13,406 nt of DNA from assembly GCA_947630515.1 (NCBI GenBank), contig CANRHY010000011.1, positions 1 through 13,406 on the forward strand, in the 5' to 3' direction. The notes beneath the pieces are model-generated. The model saw only the letters and a list, made by a program, of their open reading frames with translations, made no database searches and was not told the DNA's origin. Shown here one piece after another: positions 1 through 8,030 of this stretch. The DNA comes from an uncultured Bacilli bacterium (GTDB lineage Bacteria; Bacillota_I; Bacilli_A; RF39; UBA660). Positions within the stretch are counted from its first letter, which is position 1. Each line of letters begins with the position of its first letter. The position numbers and the translations under genes are program-made.

Positions 1-1
1 T

Positions 2-214
2 GGAATAGATTTTATTTACGATGATGATGAAAAATCATGGAAATATCTAGAAGAACATGAGTATCCTATGTTTTACTCATTTGCCGAAAAATATCATATA
101 GATTATGACTCCAAAGATTATGATTCTAACAAAATACTAGATATGCAAGTTAGATTGTATGCACTAAGTTTATATATGCAAAAAAAGGAAGAAATAAAAT
201 CTAATTCAAGATGA
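2..214 (+). CDS. C-terminal fragment of an unrecognised protein
   Basis: An open frame enters from the left edge and ends at TGA 212-214, leaving 70 codons. The fragment is rich in Asp, Lys and Tyr and contains no motif I recognise. Its stop overlaps a possible ATG at 211 (ATGA), so the downstream acetyltransferase gene is packed against it and probably co-transcribed. Codon use (AT-rich, AGA for Arg, TTA for Leu) looks like the rest of the window, which supports real coding. The start and most of the protein lie outside the window, so no function is proposed. Confidence 0.7.
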   Translation, partial: GIDFIYDDDEKSWKYLEEHEYPMFYSFAEKYHIDYDSKDYDSNKILDMQVRLYALSLYMQKKEEIKSNSR

Positions 215-231
215 TAAAAGAGGTATATAAT

Positions 232-669
232 ATGTGTGTTATGTATAAATTAGAAAGTGCTAATAAAAATGATATAGAATTATTAGTTTCTTATAAATTA
301 AAAAGTATAATAGGATTTGATAAAAATATGTCTAAAGAAGAAATTACTAGAATAACTAATTTTGTTAAGACAAATATTCCTAAACAAATAGACGATTATA
401 AAGTTATAAAGGTTAATGATAAAACAATTGGGTGTTTATTTGTAGAAAAATATGAAGATGGTGTTTTATTAAACGAAATATATTTAGATGAGTATTATAG
501 AAATAAAGGAATAGGAAGAGATTTAATAACTAATATAATTAAAAATAATTCTAAAGTATATTTATGGGTATATAAAAATAATGAAAACGCAGTAAATTTA
601 TATAAAAAATTAAATTTCAAAATTAAAAATTCTGATGATAATAGATACTTTATGTGTTATGAAAAATAG
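232..669 (+). CDS. GNAT-family N-acetyltransferase
   Basis: The product (145 aa) is a single-domain GNAT protein, a family that transfers an acetyl group from acetyl-CoA to an amine on a small molecule, peptide or protein. Motif A is visible as R90-N-K-G93-I-G95 (the R-x-x-G-x-G acetyl-CoA pyrophosphate loop), preceded by the beta strand LNEIYLDEYY. The C-terminal region with ENAVNLYKKLNFK fits motif B of the family. The frame is open from ATG 211, but I prefer ATG 232 because AAGAGG at 218-223 lies 8 nt before it, while nothing suitable precedes 211. The gene follows the partial gene closely and may be in its operon. The substrate cannot be inferred; neighbours give no hint. Confidence 0.85.
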   Translation: MCVMYKLESANKNDIELLVSYKLKSIIGFDKNMSKEEITRITNFVKTNIPKQIDDYKVIKVNDKTIGCLFVEKYEDGVLLNEIYLDEYYRNKGIGRDLITNIIKNNSKVYLWVYKNNENAVNLYKKLNFKIKNSDDNRYFMCYEK

Positions 670-694
670 TATTTTATTTAAAAAAGATAAATGC

Positions 695-700
695 TATAAT
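695..700 (+). promoter_or_regulatory. Possible -10 box upstream of the 777 gene
   Basis: A perfect TATAAT lies 25 nt after the acetyltransferase stop. No good -35 hexamer sits 16-18 bp upstream (the stretch reads TTTTAT/TTTATT). If used, transcription would start near 707 and give a leader of about 70 nt before ATG 777. Confidence 0.45.
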
Positions 701-731
701 ATTTATTAGTGGTTGTGCTAGTAAGGTATTT

Positions 732-767
732 ATGAAGAAAGGCAGGTGTGCTAGGGTAGTTACCTAG
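732..767 (+). CDS. Possible upstream micro-ORF (11 codons) in the leader of the 777 gene
   Basis: ATG 732 is preceded by AAGG (723-726) at 5 nt and opens a frame of 11 codons (MKKGRCARVVT) closed by TAG 765-767. It is in the same frame as the downstream gene at 777, with only three codons between its stop and that ATG. The stop lies in a hairpin arm (CTAGG 751-755 with CCTAG 763-767). The downstream ATG has no visible ribosome binding site, so this micro-ORF may set its translation through coupling or reinitiation. It could also be a chance ORF, or the original N-terminus cut by a nonsense change. Confidence 0.35.
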   Translation: MKKGRCARVVT

Positions 768-776
768 CAAAGTAAC

Positions 777-1427
777 ATGTATTATTTTAGAAAAAATAAA
801 GAAAATTTAGAAAAATACTCTATTAGTTTTAATAAAAAACAAGTAGAGAAATTAAAAGAAGATATTATATTAAATTGTAGTTTTATAGAACACAAAACAT
901 GTAGAAGTGATTACGACCCTTTGTTTTTAAATGATAAAATTATAAAAGATTATTTTAAAACTAAAGTAGGTGAAAAAGAATATTTTGAAGAAACAAGAAA
1001 TGTTTATCTTCATGAATACAATGAATATGAGTCACCTTATTTAGTTCATTTAATAACAAGACTATTAAGTGGGGAAGCAAAAGCACTTTATGAAATATTA
1101 AATTATGATACATCTTCTTTTATATCTATAGATGAACAAATAAGATTAACTAATCTTGAACTTAGTTCAGTAGATATAACTGATATAGAAAAAAAGAAAG
1201 AAAAATTAGAACAACTAGAAAATTTATTGAAATCTAAAGAATTAAATGAAAAGCAAAAAAGTGTGGAAGAATATTATCAAAAACTTTTAAAATTACTTAA
1301 ATTTACTTTAGTTGATACTATTTTGATAAGTGATTTAGAAAGAGTAGAGAAATTTTCAGGAATTGATTTAGATTCTAGACAAGTGGAAGATAATAAAGGG
1401 GTATCAAAAACATTAAAAAAGAAATAA
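777..1427 (+). CDS. Hypothetical helical protein with a central coiled coil
   Basis: I do not recognise this 216-aa protein. It has no signal peptide or membrane segment. Residues about 120-175 are rich in Lys, Glu and Leu with heptad-like spacing and probably form a coiled coil; the C-terminus is a basic tail. ATG 777 is the first ATG after the in-frame TAG 765-767. Unusually for this window it has no Shine-Dalgarno sequence, only a structured leader with a micro-ORF. The peptidase gene follows after 17 nt with its own AAGGA site, so the two are probably one transcript. A role linked to that peptidase is possible but unsupported by any motif. Confidence 0.75.
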   Translation: MYYFRKNKENLEKYSISFNKKQVEKLKEDIILNCSFIEHKTCRSDYDPLFLNDKIIKDYFKTKVGEKEYFEETRNVYLHEYNEYESPYLVHLITRLLSGEAKALYEILNYDTSSFISIDEQIRLTNLELSSVDITDIEKKKEKLEQLENLLKSKELNEKQKSVEEYYQKLLKLLKFTLVDTILISDLERVEKFSGIDLDSRQVEDNKGVSKTLKKK

Positions 1428-1444
1428 TTTAAAAAGGAAAATTT

Positions 1445-2461
1445 ATGGAAGAGATATATAAAAAATTAAATAGTTATTTAAATGAAATATGTAAATATTT
1501 AGAAGAGGAAGATTCATTTTTATTAGAAGAAATAGATAAAATATCTGTACTTAATGATGACTTTTATAGTTATATAAAAGATTTTCCTTTAGATAATGAA
1601 GTACGTGTAAATCATATTACATATGAAGAAGTGTGCTTAGTAGCTAGAAAGATTGTTTCTAGTATAGATGAAAATTATCTAGAAAGTTTTGACAAACTAT
1701 TAGAAAGTGGTATATTAGATTTTAGTTATGAAAAAGATTATGATGATTCTCACTGTGTGGCTTATTTTAAAAATGGTAAATTAAAAAGAAAAGAAATAAA
1801 TATAAATAGAAAATTTAACTATGATGATGTGAGAGTATTAATTCATGAATTTATACATTTTACTAATATGGGGAAACCTACTATCAATGAGCATTATTTT
1901 GGAGAATTCTTATCTATATATTTTGAAATGTATGCAAATGACTATTTATTAAAAGAAGGAATACCTAAAGAAGAATTAGATATATTATTTAGATTAAGAA
2001 GTGCTAAAAGCCATGCTAAAAAATTACTTCAATATGAAGTTATTCTGCTTGCGTACTCTAAATTTGGTAAAATTGATGAAAGTACAGTTCCTTTATTACA
2101 AGAATACTTTTTAAATATAAATGAAGAAACATTTAATAAAGAGTGCGAGAGTCTTTTTAACTATATAAATAAGTTAGAATGCAAATATGATAATGATAGA
2201 AGAGAAGTACTAGAAAATATATGTGAGGTTCTTAATGAAGATTATAGATATCTTCTTGGGACAGTACTTGCAATATATGCAAGAAAATATGCATCATTTG
2301 ATAGTATTGTTAAATTAAATAATCATATAAATAATATAGATAATTTAAATGTTTCTCAAGTTTGTAAGATTATTGGAATAGATATTACTAAAGAAGAATT
2401 TGAAGAAGAAATATTTACTTCCTTAGATGAGTATATGAGTGAAATTGGTTTAAAATTATAG
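1445..2461 (+). CDS. Compact M3-like zinc metallopeptidase (gluzincin)
   Basis: The 338-aa product carries the zinc-peptidase motif HEFIH at residues 134-138 (two histidine ligands and the catalytic Glu). About 16 residues later comes GEFLS with E154, then IYFEMYANDYLLKEG. This pattern resembles the third-ligand region of M3 peptidases (oligoendopeptidase F and thimet oligopeptidase), where an E-x-x-S segment follows HExxH. Compared with typical M3 enzymes of about 600 residues it is roughly half the length, and the gap between HEFIH and E154 is shorter than I recall (about 25 residues). No signal peptide is visible, so it is probably cytoplasmic. AAGGA at 1434-1438 supports ATG 1445. Activity is likely given intact HExxH, but substrate and exact family are uncertain. 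Confidence 0.7.
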   Translation: MEEIYKKLNSYLNEICKYLEEEDSFLLEEIDKISVLNDDFYSYIKDFPLDNEVRVNHITYEEVCLVARKIVSSIDENYLESFDKLLESGILDFSYEKDYDDSHCVAYFKNGKLKRKEININRKFNYDDVRVLIHEFIHFTNMGKPTINEHYFGEFLSIYFEMYANDYLLKEGIPKEELDILFRLRSAKSHAKKLLQYEVILLAYSKFGKIDESTVPLLQEYFLNINEETFNKECESLFNYINKLECKYDNDRREVLENICEVLNEDYRYLLGTVLAIYARKYASFDSIVKLNNHINNIDNLNVSQVCKIIGIDITKEEFEEEIFTSLDEYMSEIGLKL

Positions 2462-2463
2462 TT

Positions 2464-2492
2464 TTGATTATTAGTGTGAAAAGTGTTATAAT
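2464..2492 (+). promoter_or_regulatory. Sigma-A-type promoter for the CmpB-like gene
   Basis: TTGATT (2464-2469) is separated by 17 bp from TATAAT (2487-2492). It starts 3 nt after the peptidase stop and lies 34 nt before ATG 2527, so this gene can be expressed independently of the upstream operon. Confidence 0.75.
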
Positions 2493-2526
2493 TTTAATAG
2501 TTAACATAAAATAGAAGGTGACTCTT

Positions 2527-3153
2527 ATGAAAAAAATAATTACATATTATTGGGTATTTTTGATATCTTCACTATTAGGTTTTGTAATAGAAACTTTTTG
2601 GTGTATGTTAAGATACAAAAAATTAGAGTGGAGAAAAAGTATGATTCATGAGCCATTAATTCCTATATATGGAGTAGCTGGACTGGTAATTTTACTTATT
2701 TGTACTCGTTTAAATATAGATAGTGCTTTTTTAATATTTCTAGTAGGTTTCATAATAAGTACAATAGTTGAGTTTGTATCTAGTATAATACAAGAAAAAG
2801 CATTTGGAACAACTTCATGGAATTATACTGGATATCCACTAAATATAAAGGGAAGAGTAAATGTATTATATTCAGCTTTGTTTGGAATAGCCGCGGTAGT
2901 ACTTTATAAATTCTTTTTATATCCTATATATAGTTTTATAATAACCTTAAATATAAATAAACCAATAATTTTAATATTTTTATTAACTTTAGTAATATTT
3001 TTGTATGATGCATTTATAACATGTATAGTGTTTATAAGAAGCAAAGAAAGAAGAGAAAATAAAATAAGAAATGGAAACTTTTGGGTTTATATAGATAAAA
3101 AATATGGAGATGACTTCATAAAAAGTGTATATCCAAATATAAAAGTAATATAA
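2527..3153 (+). CDS. CmpB-like (PF06541) putative ABC-transporter membrane protein
   Basis: The 208-aa product is an integral membrane protein with about five hydrophobic segments. It shows the ordered signature of the PF06541 (putative ABC-transporter type IV, CmpB) family: LGFVIET near the N-terminus, EPLIPIYG at about residues 45-52, an acidic helix with EFVSSIIQEKAFG, then WNYTGYPLNIKGRVN, which corresponds to the family's W-[DN]-Y-S-x-x-P-x-N-x-x-G-R block. The frame is open from GTG 2518, but GAAGGTG at 2514-2520 is the ribosome binding site and points to ATG 2527. It has its own promoter and ends at a strong terminator, so it is a single-gene unit. No ABC ATPase is nearby; the family's function is poorly defined, so transport is only an inherited label. 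Confidence 0.85.
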   Translation: MKKIITYYWVFLISSLLGFVIETFWCMLRYKKLEWRKSMIHEPLIPIYGVAGLVILLICTRLNIDSAFLIFLVGFIISTIVEFVSSIIQEKAFGTTSWNYTGYPLNIKGRVNVLYSALFGIAAVVLYKFFLYPIYSFIITLNINKPIILIFLLTLVIFLYDAFITCIVFIRSKERRENKIRNGNFWVYIDKKYGDDFIKSVYPNIKVI

Positions 3154-3186
3154 AAACCGCGAACTCACATATTCGCGGCTTTTCCT
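3152..3186. terminator. Bidirectional terminator shared by convergent genes
   Basis: A GC-rich 7-bp perfect stem, CCGCGAA (3157-3163) with TTCGCGG (3172-3178), has an 8-nt loop. Forward it is followed by CTTTTCCTTTTT; in reverse it is followed by TTTTTA. It terminates both the CmpB-like gene and the reverse-strand gene, and it overlaps the 3' end of the latter, whose TGA stop falls inside the loop. Confidence 0.9.
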
Positions 3187-3608
3187 TTTTCTGGTTCTAT
3201 ATTTCTACTTTCAAAATTTTCATGTTGAAGTAGGCTATACTTTATTGCTTCTATATTATCTTTATTATAATCAAGAGAGTATTCTTTAAAACTATCTAAT
3301 ACGACATCATCGCTAATAAAATTAATTGGAATATCTCGCTCTAAATTAGCACTTACTTCCTCTATATTATAATCTCCTAAAGAAAGAACCATAATATTTC
3401 TATAAAAATTAAACTCATCTGCATAACATATCGCGTCATAAAATTTTACTAATTTTTCACCCTTAATATTATAAGTGATTAAAATATCTAAAATAGTATC
3501 ATAATCAGGTTTTGTAATTCCATTTTTAGTTAGAAAATTATGTACATCATCTAAAATATTTCTTGCTGTAAAGTTTCCATTAACAATAACACTTTCTAGT
3601 AATACCAT
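3165..3608 (-). CDS. Hypothetical protein
   Basis: I do not recognise this 147-aa acidic protein. It has no signal peptide, membrane segment or metal-binding motif; it alternates short helical and strand-like stretches and probably is a small cytoplasmic domain. The start is well supported: reverse-strand AAGAGGT (plus 3615-3621) lies a few bases before ATG 3608, and a matching promoter lies further upstream. The gene is divergent from polC and convergent with the CmpB-like gene. The last codons form one arm of the shared terminator and the TGA stop (3165-3167) sits in its loop. Clean promoter, ribosome binding site and terminator argue for a real gene despite the unknown family. Confidence 0.8.
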   Translation of the reverse strand: MVLLESVIVNGNFTARNILDDVHNFLTKNGITKPDYDTILDILITYNIKGEKLVKFYDAICYADEFNFYRNIMVLSLGDYNIEEVSANLERDIPINFISDDVVLDSFKEYSLDYNKDNIEAIKYSLLQHENFESRNIEPEKGKAANM

Positions 3609-3631
3609 ATCTTTACCTCTTTTCTAAGATA

Positions 3632-3660
3632 ATTTTATCAAAATTATTATGAAATGTCTA
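3632..3660 (-). promoter_or_regulatory. Promoter of the reverse-strand hypothetical gene
   Basis: On the reverse strand TAGACA (plus 3655-3660) is followed after 17 bp by TAAAAT (plus 3632-3637), 24 nt before the start codon. The -35 differs from TTGACA at one position. Confidence 0.7.
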
Positions 3661-3724
3661 TTAAGATAAAACAAAAGTGATAAATTTATAAAAGTCAAGA
3701 CTTATATTTAAATAAAGTTTAATA

Positions 3725-3730
3725 TATAAT
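3725..3730 (+). promoter_or_regulatory. Possible -10 box of polC
   Basis: TATAAT lies 20 nt before the polC ATG. The -35 position (3702-3707, TTATAT) is a poor match. If used, the leader would be only about 13 nt, just enough for the AAGGTG ribosome binding site. Confidence 0.4.
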
Positions 3731-3749
3731 GAATATAAGGTGTAGTATT

Positions 3750-6700
3750 ATGGATAGTAAATTAGAGAGATTCTTTAAAAAAATTAATTTAGAAGAAAGT
3801 GAATATGTGTATTTTGAAAATGCTAAACTTCAGAATGTTGTAGTAGATACTCATGAAGAAAGTTGGACTTTATATATATTAATAAATACAATGATACCTG
3901 TTAATACTTTTGTTATGCTTTCTAATTTATCAAAGTCTCTAGAGGCAGTAAAGAAGGTATATTTTGTATTTAAGCATGAATCTTTAGATTTACTTACAGA
4001 TTATACAAATTATATATTTAAAAATTATCAAGAAAAATGTCCAATGTTAAAAAGTATAAAAGAAGAAAATATTATTATAGAAGAAAATATAATAAAAATA
4101 GAAGTTGCAAATAAGGCAGAAGAAGAAAAGATAAATAGTATAAAACCTAAAATGTTAGAGTTTCTAAAAAATATGGGATATATTGATATAAATATAATTC
4201 CTGAGATAAATGAAGAAGCTAAAAAAGAAGTAGAAGAGTTAATAAAGCAAAAAGATGTAACTAAAGAGGAAGTAATTAAAAATAAGAAAGAAAGTAGTTT
4301 AATTTTTGGTAGTGAAATAAAAAAAGAAAGGACTAAATTAAAAAATATAATATCTGAAATGGGAGATGTTACAGTTTCAGTTTATGTGTTTGGTGTTGAG
4401 GTAAAAGATACTGCATCTGGTTTTACTATACTTACTTATAAAGTAAGTGATAATACTGATTCTATGCTTGCTAAAATATTTACTAAAGATAAGAATTTAG
4501 CAAATATGTTAAGTAAGAGAATAACTGAAGGTGCATGGTATAAAATGAGGGGGTATATTAAGCATGATACTTTTGCAGGAGATTTAGTACTAAATATTAG
4601 AGATGTTGAGACATACGTAAAAGAAGAACAAAAAAGAATAGATGATGCACCAGTAAAGAGAGTAGAACTTCATACTCATACTACAATGAGTCAAATGGAC
4701 GGGTTAATTGACCCTAAAAAGTTACTTAAAAAAGTTTCAGAATTTGGACATACTGCTGTAGGTATAACTGATAAAAATGGAATACAATGTTTTCCTAAAG
4801 TATATAAAAGTAAAGGAGACATTAAAGTTTTATTTGGTGTAGAACTATATGTTGTAAATGATGAGATAAATTTATCTAATAAAAAAAGTGATTTACCACT
4901 TAACGGTGAATTTGTAGTATTTGATACAGAAACAACTGGGTTTAATGCAACTGCAGGAGACCAAATGATAGAAATAGGCGCAGTTAAAATAAAGAATGGG
5001 GTAATAACAGATAGATTTGACGAATTAATTAATCCTCATGCTCCACTAAGAAGCGAGATAACAAACTTAACACATATAACAGATGATATGCTTAAAGATA
5101 AAAGAAGTGAAGAAGAAGTCGTAAAAGACTTTAAAGAGTGGATTGGCTCTCTTCCTATGGTTGCTCAAAATGCTAGATTTGATATATCATTTATGGAAAG
5201 CGCATATAACAAATATAACTTAGGTACATTTGATAATGTAGTAGTAGATACTATGGAAATAAGTAAAGTACAAAATCCTGACCAAAAAAGACATAATTTA
5301 AGTGTACTTACAAAAAGATACAATATTGAATTTGATGAAGAAGGACATCACCGTGCAGATTATGATGCTGAAGCTACTGCATTAGTATTTCATAAAATGA
5401 TAAGTAATTTAGGTAGTACATACAAAACTATAAATGACTTAGATAATATGGTAGATTCTAGCGTTGCTTATAAAATGAATAGACCTTATCATATAACTGT
5501 TTATGCTATAAATAATACTGGACTTAAAAATATGTTTAAGTTAGTAAGTTTAGCTAATACTAAATATTTCTATAAGACACCAAGAACTCCAAAAAGTTTA
5601 CTAACTGAATATAGAGAAGGACTTATATATGGTTCTGGATGCGTTAATGGGGAAATTTTTGATAGTGCTAAAAGACAAAGTGAAGAAGAGTTAATGGAAC
5701 TTATGAAATTCTATGACTTTATAGAAGTAAATCCTCCAAGCATAATGGATTATTTAGTTGAATCAAGTGAAGTATCAAGTAAAGAAGATATATATAGTAT
5801 AATTAAAAAAATAGTAAAATGTGCGTCTAATATAAATAAGATGGTAGTAGCAACGGGAGACGTGCATACACTTGAACCTGAAGACAATATATATAGAGAA
5901 ATTCTAGTAACACAAAAACAACCTGGAGGAGGCTTCCACCCATTATATAGACCTAGCATAAAAACAATACCTAATGCATACTTTATGACAACCAATGAAA
6001 TGCTAAAAGAATTTGAATTTTTAGGTGAAGAAAAAGCTTATGAAATAGTAGTAACAAACTCAAATAAAGTAGCTGATATGTTTGGCGAAGTTGAAGTAGT
6101 AAAGCCAGGATTAAATCCTCCTAGAATGGAAAACTCAGTGCAAATAGTTAAAGATACAGTATATGGAAATGCTACTAAAATATATGGTAGTCCTCTTCCA
6201 GAAATAATAGAAACAAGACTTGATAAAGAACTTACCGGTATAATTAATGGGGGATACGATGTAATTTACTTAATAGCTCAAAGATTAGTAGAAGACTCAA
6301 ATGCACATGGATACATTGTAGGTTCCCGTGGTAGTGTAGGTTCAAGCTTAGTTGCAACTTTCTGTGGTATAACTGAAGTTAACCCTTTACCACCTCACTA
6401 TGTATGTCCAAATTGTAAAAAGAGTATCTTTAATGATGAAGAGGGTAACCCATATAACTTAAAATATGGAAGTGGGTTTGATATGCCTGAGCGCACTTGT
6501 GAGTGTGGTACTCTTATGAAAAGACAAGGACAAGATATACCATTTGAAACTTTCCTAGGTTTTAATGCAGATAAAACACCAGATATAGACCTTAACTTCT
6601 CAGGTGAGTATCAATCAAAAGCACATGACTATACAAAAGTATTATTTGGTGAAGAAAATGTATATCGTGCTGGTACAGTTACAACTATTGCTGAAAAAAC

Positions 6701-8030
6701 AGCCTTTGGTTTTGTAAAAATATATGCAGAAGAAAAAGGAATAACAATGCGCAGGCCTGAAATAGAAAGACTTGCCAAAGGAATAACAGGAATAAAAAGA
6801 ACAAGTGGGCAACACCCAGGAGGAATAATTGTAATACCAGACTATAAAGATGTATTTGATTTCACTCCATACCAATATCCAGCAGAAAACACAGAAGCTT
6901 CTTGGTATACATCACACTTTGAATACCATGATATTGAAGAAAACGTATTAAAACTAGATATACTAGGTCACGATGACCCAACTGTTCTTAAATATCTTAG
7001 TGATGACGTAAAAATAGATATAAACGATATCCCACTAGATGACAGGGGAGTAATAAGTTTATTTAATAGTCCTGAAGCTTTAGGAGTTACAGAAGAGGAA
7101 ATCAAATGCGCTACTGGAACACTAGGTGTACCTGAATTTGGTACAAACTTTGTAATAAAAATGTTAGAAGAAGTAAGACCTACAACATTTGCTGATTTAA
7201 TAAAAATATCAGGATTATCTCACGGAACTGATGTATGGAATGGTAATGCAAGAGATTTAATATTAGATGGAACTTGTGAATTTAAAGACGTAATAGGTTG
7301 TCGTGATGACATAATGCTATATTTAATAAAAGCTGGAATAGAAAAAGGAAAAGCATTTAAAATAAGTGAATTTATACGTAAAGGAAAAACAGCAAAAGAA
7401 CCAGACACATGGGTAGAACACAAAAAAACATTAACTGAACATAACGTACCAGAGTGGTATATAAAATCTTGTGAAAAAATAAAATACATGTTCCCAAAAG
7501 CCCATGCTGCAGCATATGTTACAAACGGTTTTAGAGTTGCTTGGTTTAAATTATATCACCCACTAAACTACTATAGAGTTTACTTAAGTATTAGAGAAAG
7601 TGATTTTGATATAGATGCAATGGTAAAAGGACATGATGCTGTAAAAAATGCAATAGAAGAGTTAGAACAAAAAGGCTTTGATAAATCTAATAAAGAAGAA
7701 TCTGTTCTATCAAGTTTATCTATTATAAATGAAATGATGTATAGAGGTTTTCATATAGATAATATAAGTATAACTGAAAGTGACGCTACTATGTTTAAGA
7801 TAAATAAAGATGGTACAGGATTAATCCCACCATTTACAGTATTAGATGGAATGGGAGACGTGCAAGCTAAAAAAATAGTAGAAGAAAGAAATGATAGACC
7901 TTATGTTAGTATAGAAGACTTACAAGTAAGGGGTAAAATATCACAAGCAATTATGGACAAAATGAGAGGACTAGGGGTATTAGAAGAACTTCCTGAAAGT
8001 AGCCAATTATCTCTTGATTTATTTGGATAA
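3750..8030 (+). CDS. polC: DNA polymerase III PolC-type alpha subunit
   Basis: PolC is the replicative DNA polymerase of low-GC Gram-positive bacteria; it synthesises DNA and proofreads within one chain. The 1426-aa length fits the family (about 1437 in Bacillus subtilis). Order: N-terminal domain (1-205), OB fold (205-300), first half of the PHP domain (HTHTT, 308-312), inserted DEDD exonuclease (D392-T-E394, D478 in NARFD, D539 in HRADYD), second PHP half, zinc-binding cysteines C886, C889, C917 and C919, catalytic D945-I-D947 in PDIDLNF and D1070 in LDILGHDD, and a clamp-binding tail QLSLDLF. Exonuclease and polymerase sites look intact. The PHP motif reads TDK (K342) where TDH is usual, so one metal ligand is probably lost. 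The frame is open from ATG 3729, but AAGGTG at 3737-3742 supports ATG 3750. A VanZ-like gene overlaps its stop by one base. Confidence 0.98.
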   Translation: MDSKLERFFKKINLEESEYVYFENAKLQNVVVDTHEESWTLYILINTMIPVNTFVMLSNLSKSLEAVKKVYFVFKHESLDLLTDYTNYIFKNYQEKCPMLKSIKEENIIIEENIIKIEVANKAEEEKINSIKPKMLEFLKNMGYIDINIIPEINEEAKKEVEELIKQKDVTKEEVIKNKKESSLIFGSEIKKERTKLKNIISEMGDVTVSVYVFGVEVKDTASGFTILTYKVSDNTDSMLAKIFTKDKNLANMLSKRITEGAWYKMRGYIKHDTFAGDLVLNIRDVETYVKEEQKRIDDAPVKRVELHTHTTMSQMDGLIDPKKLLKKVSEFGHTAVGITDKNGIQCFPKVYKSKGDIKVLFGVELYVVNDEINLSNKKSDLPLNGEFVVFDTETTGFNATAGDQMIEIGAVKIKNGVITDRFDELINPHAPLRSEITNLTHITDDMLKDKRSEEEVVKDFKEWIGSLPMVAQNARFDISFMESAYNKYNLGTFDNVVVDTMEISKVQNPDQKRHNLSVLTKRYNIEFDEEGHHRADYDAEATALVFHKMISNLGSTYKTINDLDNMVDSSVAYKMNRPYHITVYAINNTGLKNMFKLVSLANTKYFYKTPRTPKSLLTEYREGLIYGSGCVNGEIFDSAKRQSEEELMELMKFYDFIEVNPPSIMDYLVESSEVSSKEDIYSIIKKIVKCASNINKMVVATGDVHTLEPEDNIYREILVTQKQPGGGFHPLYRPSIKTIPNAYFMTTNEMLKEFEFLGEEKAYEIVVTNSNKVADMFGEVEVVKPGLNPPRMENSVQIVKDTVYGNATKIYGSPLPEIIETRLDKELTGIINGGYDVIYLIAQRLVEDSNAHGYIVGSRGSVGSSLVATFCGITEVNPLPPHYVCPNCKKSIFNDEEGNPYNLKYGSGFDMPERTCECGTLMKRQGQDIPFETFLGFNADKTPDIDLNFSGEYQSKAHDYTKVLFGEENVYRAGTVTTIAEKTAFGFVKIYAEEKGITMRRPEIERLAKGITGIKRTSGQHPGGIIVIPDYKDVFDFTPYQYPAENTEASWYTSHFEYHDIEENVLKLDILGHDDPTVLKYLSDDVKIDINDIPLDDRGVISLFNSPEALGVTEEEIKCATGTLGVPEFGTNFVIKMLEEVRPTTFADLIKISGLSHGTDVWNGNARDLILDGTCEFKDVIGCRDDIMLYLIKAGIEKGKAFKISEFIRKGKTAKEPDTWVEHKKTLTEHNVPEWYIKSCEKIKYMFPKAHAAAYVTNGFRVAWFKLYHPLNYYRVYLSIRESDFDIDAMVKGHDAVKNAIEELEQKGFDKSNKEESVLSSLSIINEMMYRGFHIDNISITESDATMFKINKDGTGLIPPFTVLDGMGDVQAKKIVEERNDRPYVSIEDLQVRGKISQAIMDKMRGLGVLEELPESSQLSLDLFG

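Noticed and set aside
701..776. A small SRP RNA or tRNA-like gene before the 777 gene.
   Set aside because: The region lacks the SRP core (GGTCAGG...GGAAGGAAGCAG) and the T-loop GTTCRA of tRNAs, and has no terminator of its own.
732..1427. TAG used as a sense codon (recoding) to join the micro-ORF to the 777 gene.
   Set aside because: TAG ends several clear genes here (the acetyltransferase, the peptidase, the 9530 gene and polA), so general reassignment is excluded; only local readthrough remains possible.
5750..5995. Reverse-strand open frames inside polC (also 6642-6875 and 7220-7489).
   Set aside because: They lie opposite strongly conserved polC motifs, have no ribosome site or promoter, and their residue composition is that of antisense shadow frames.
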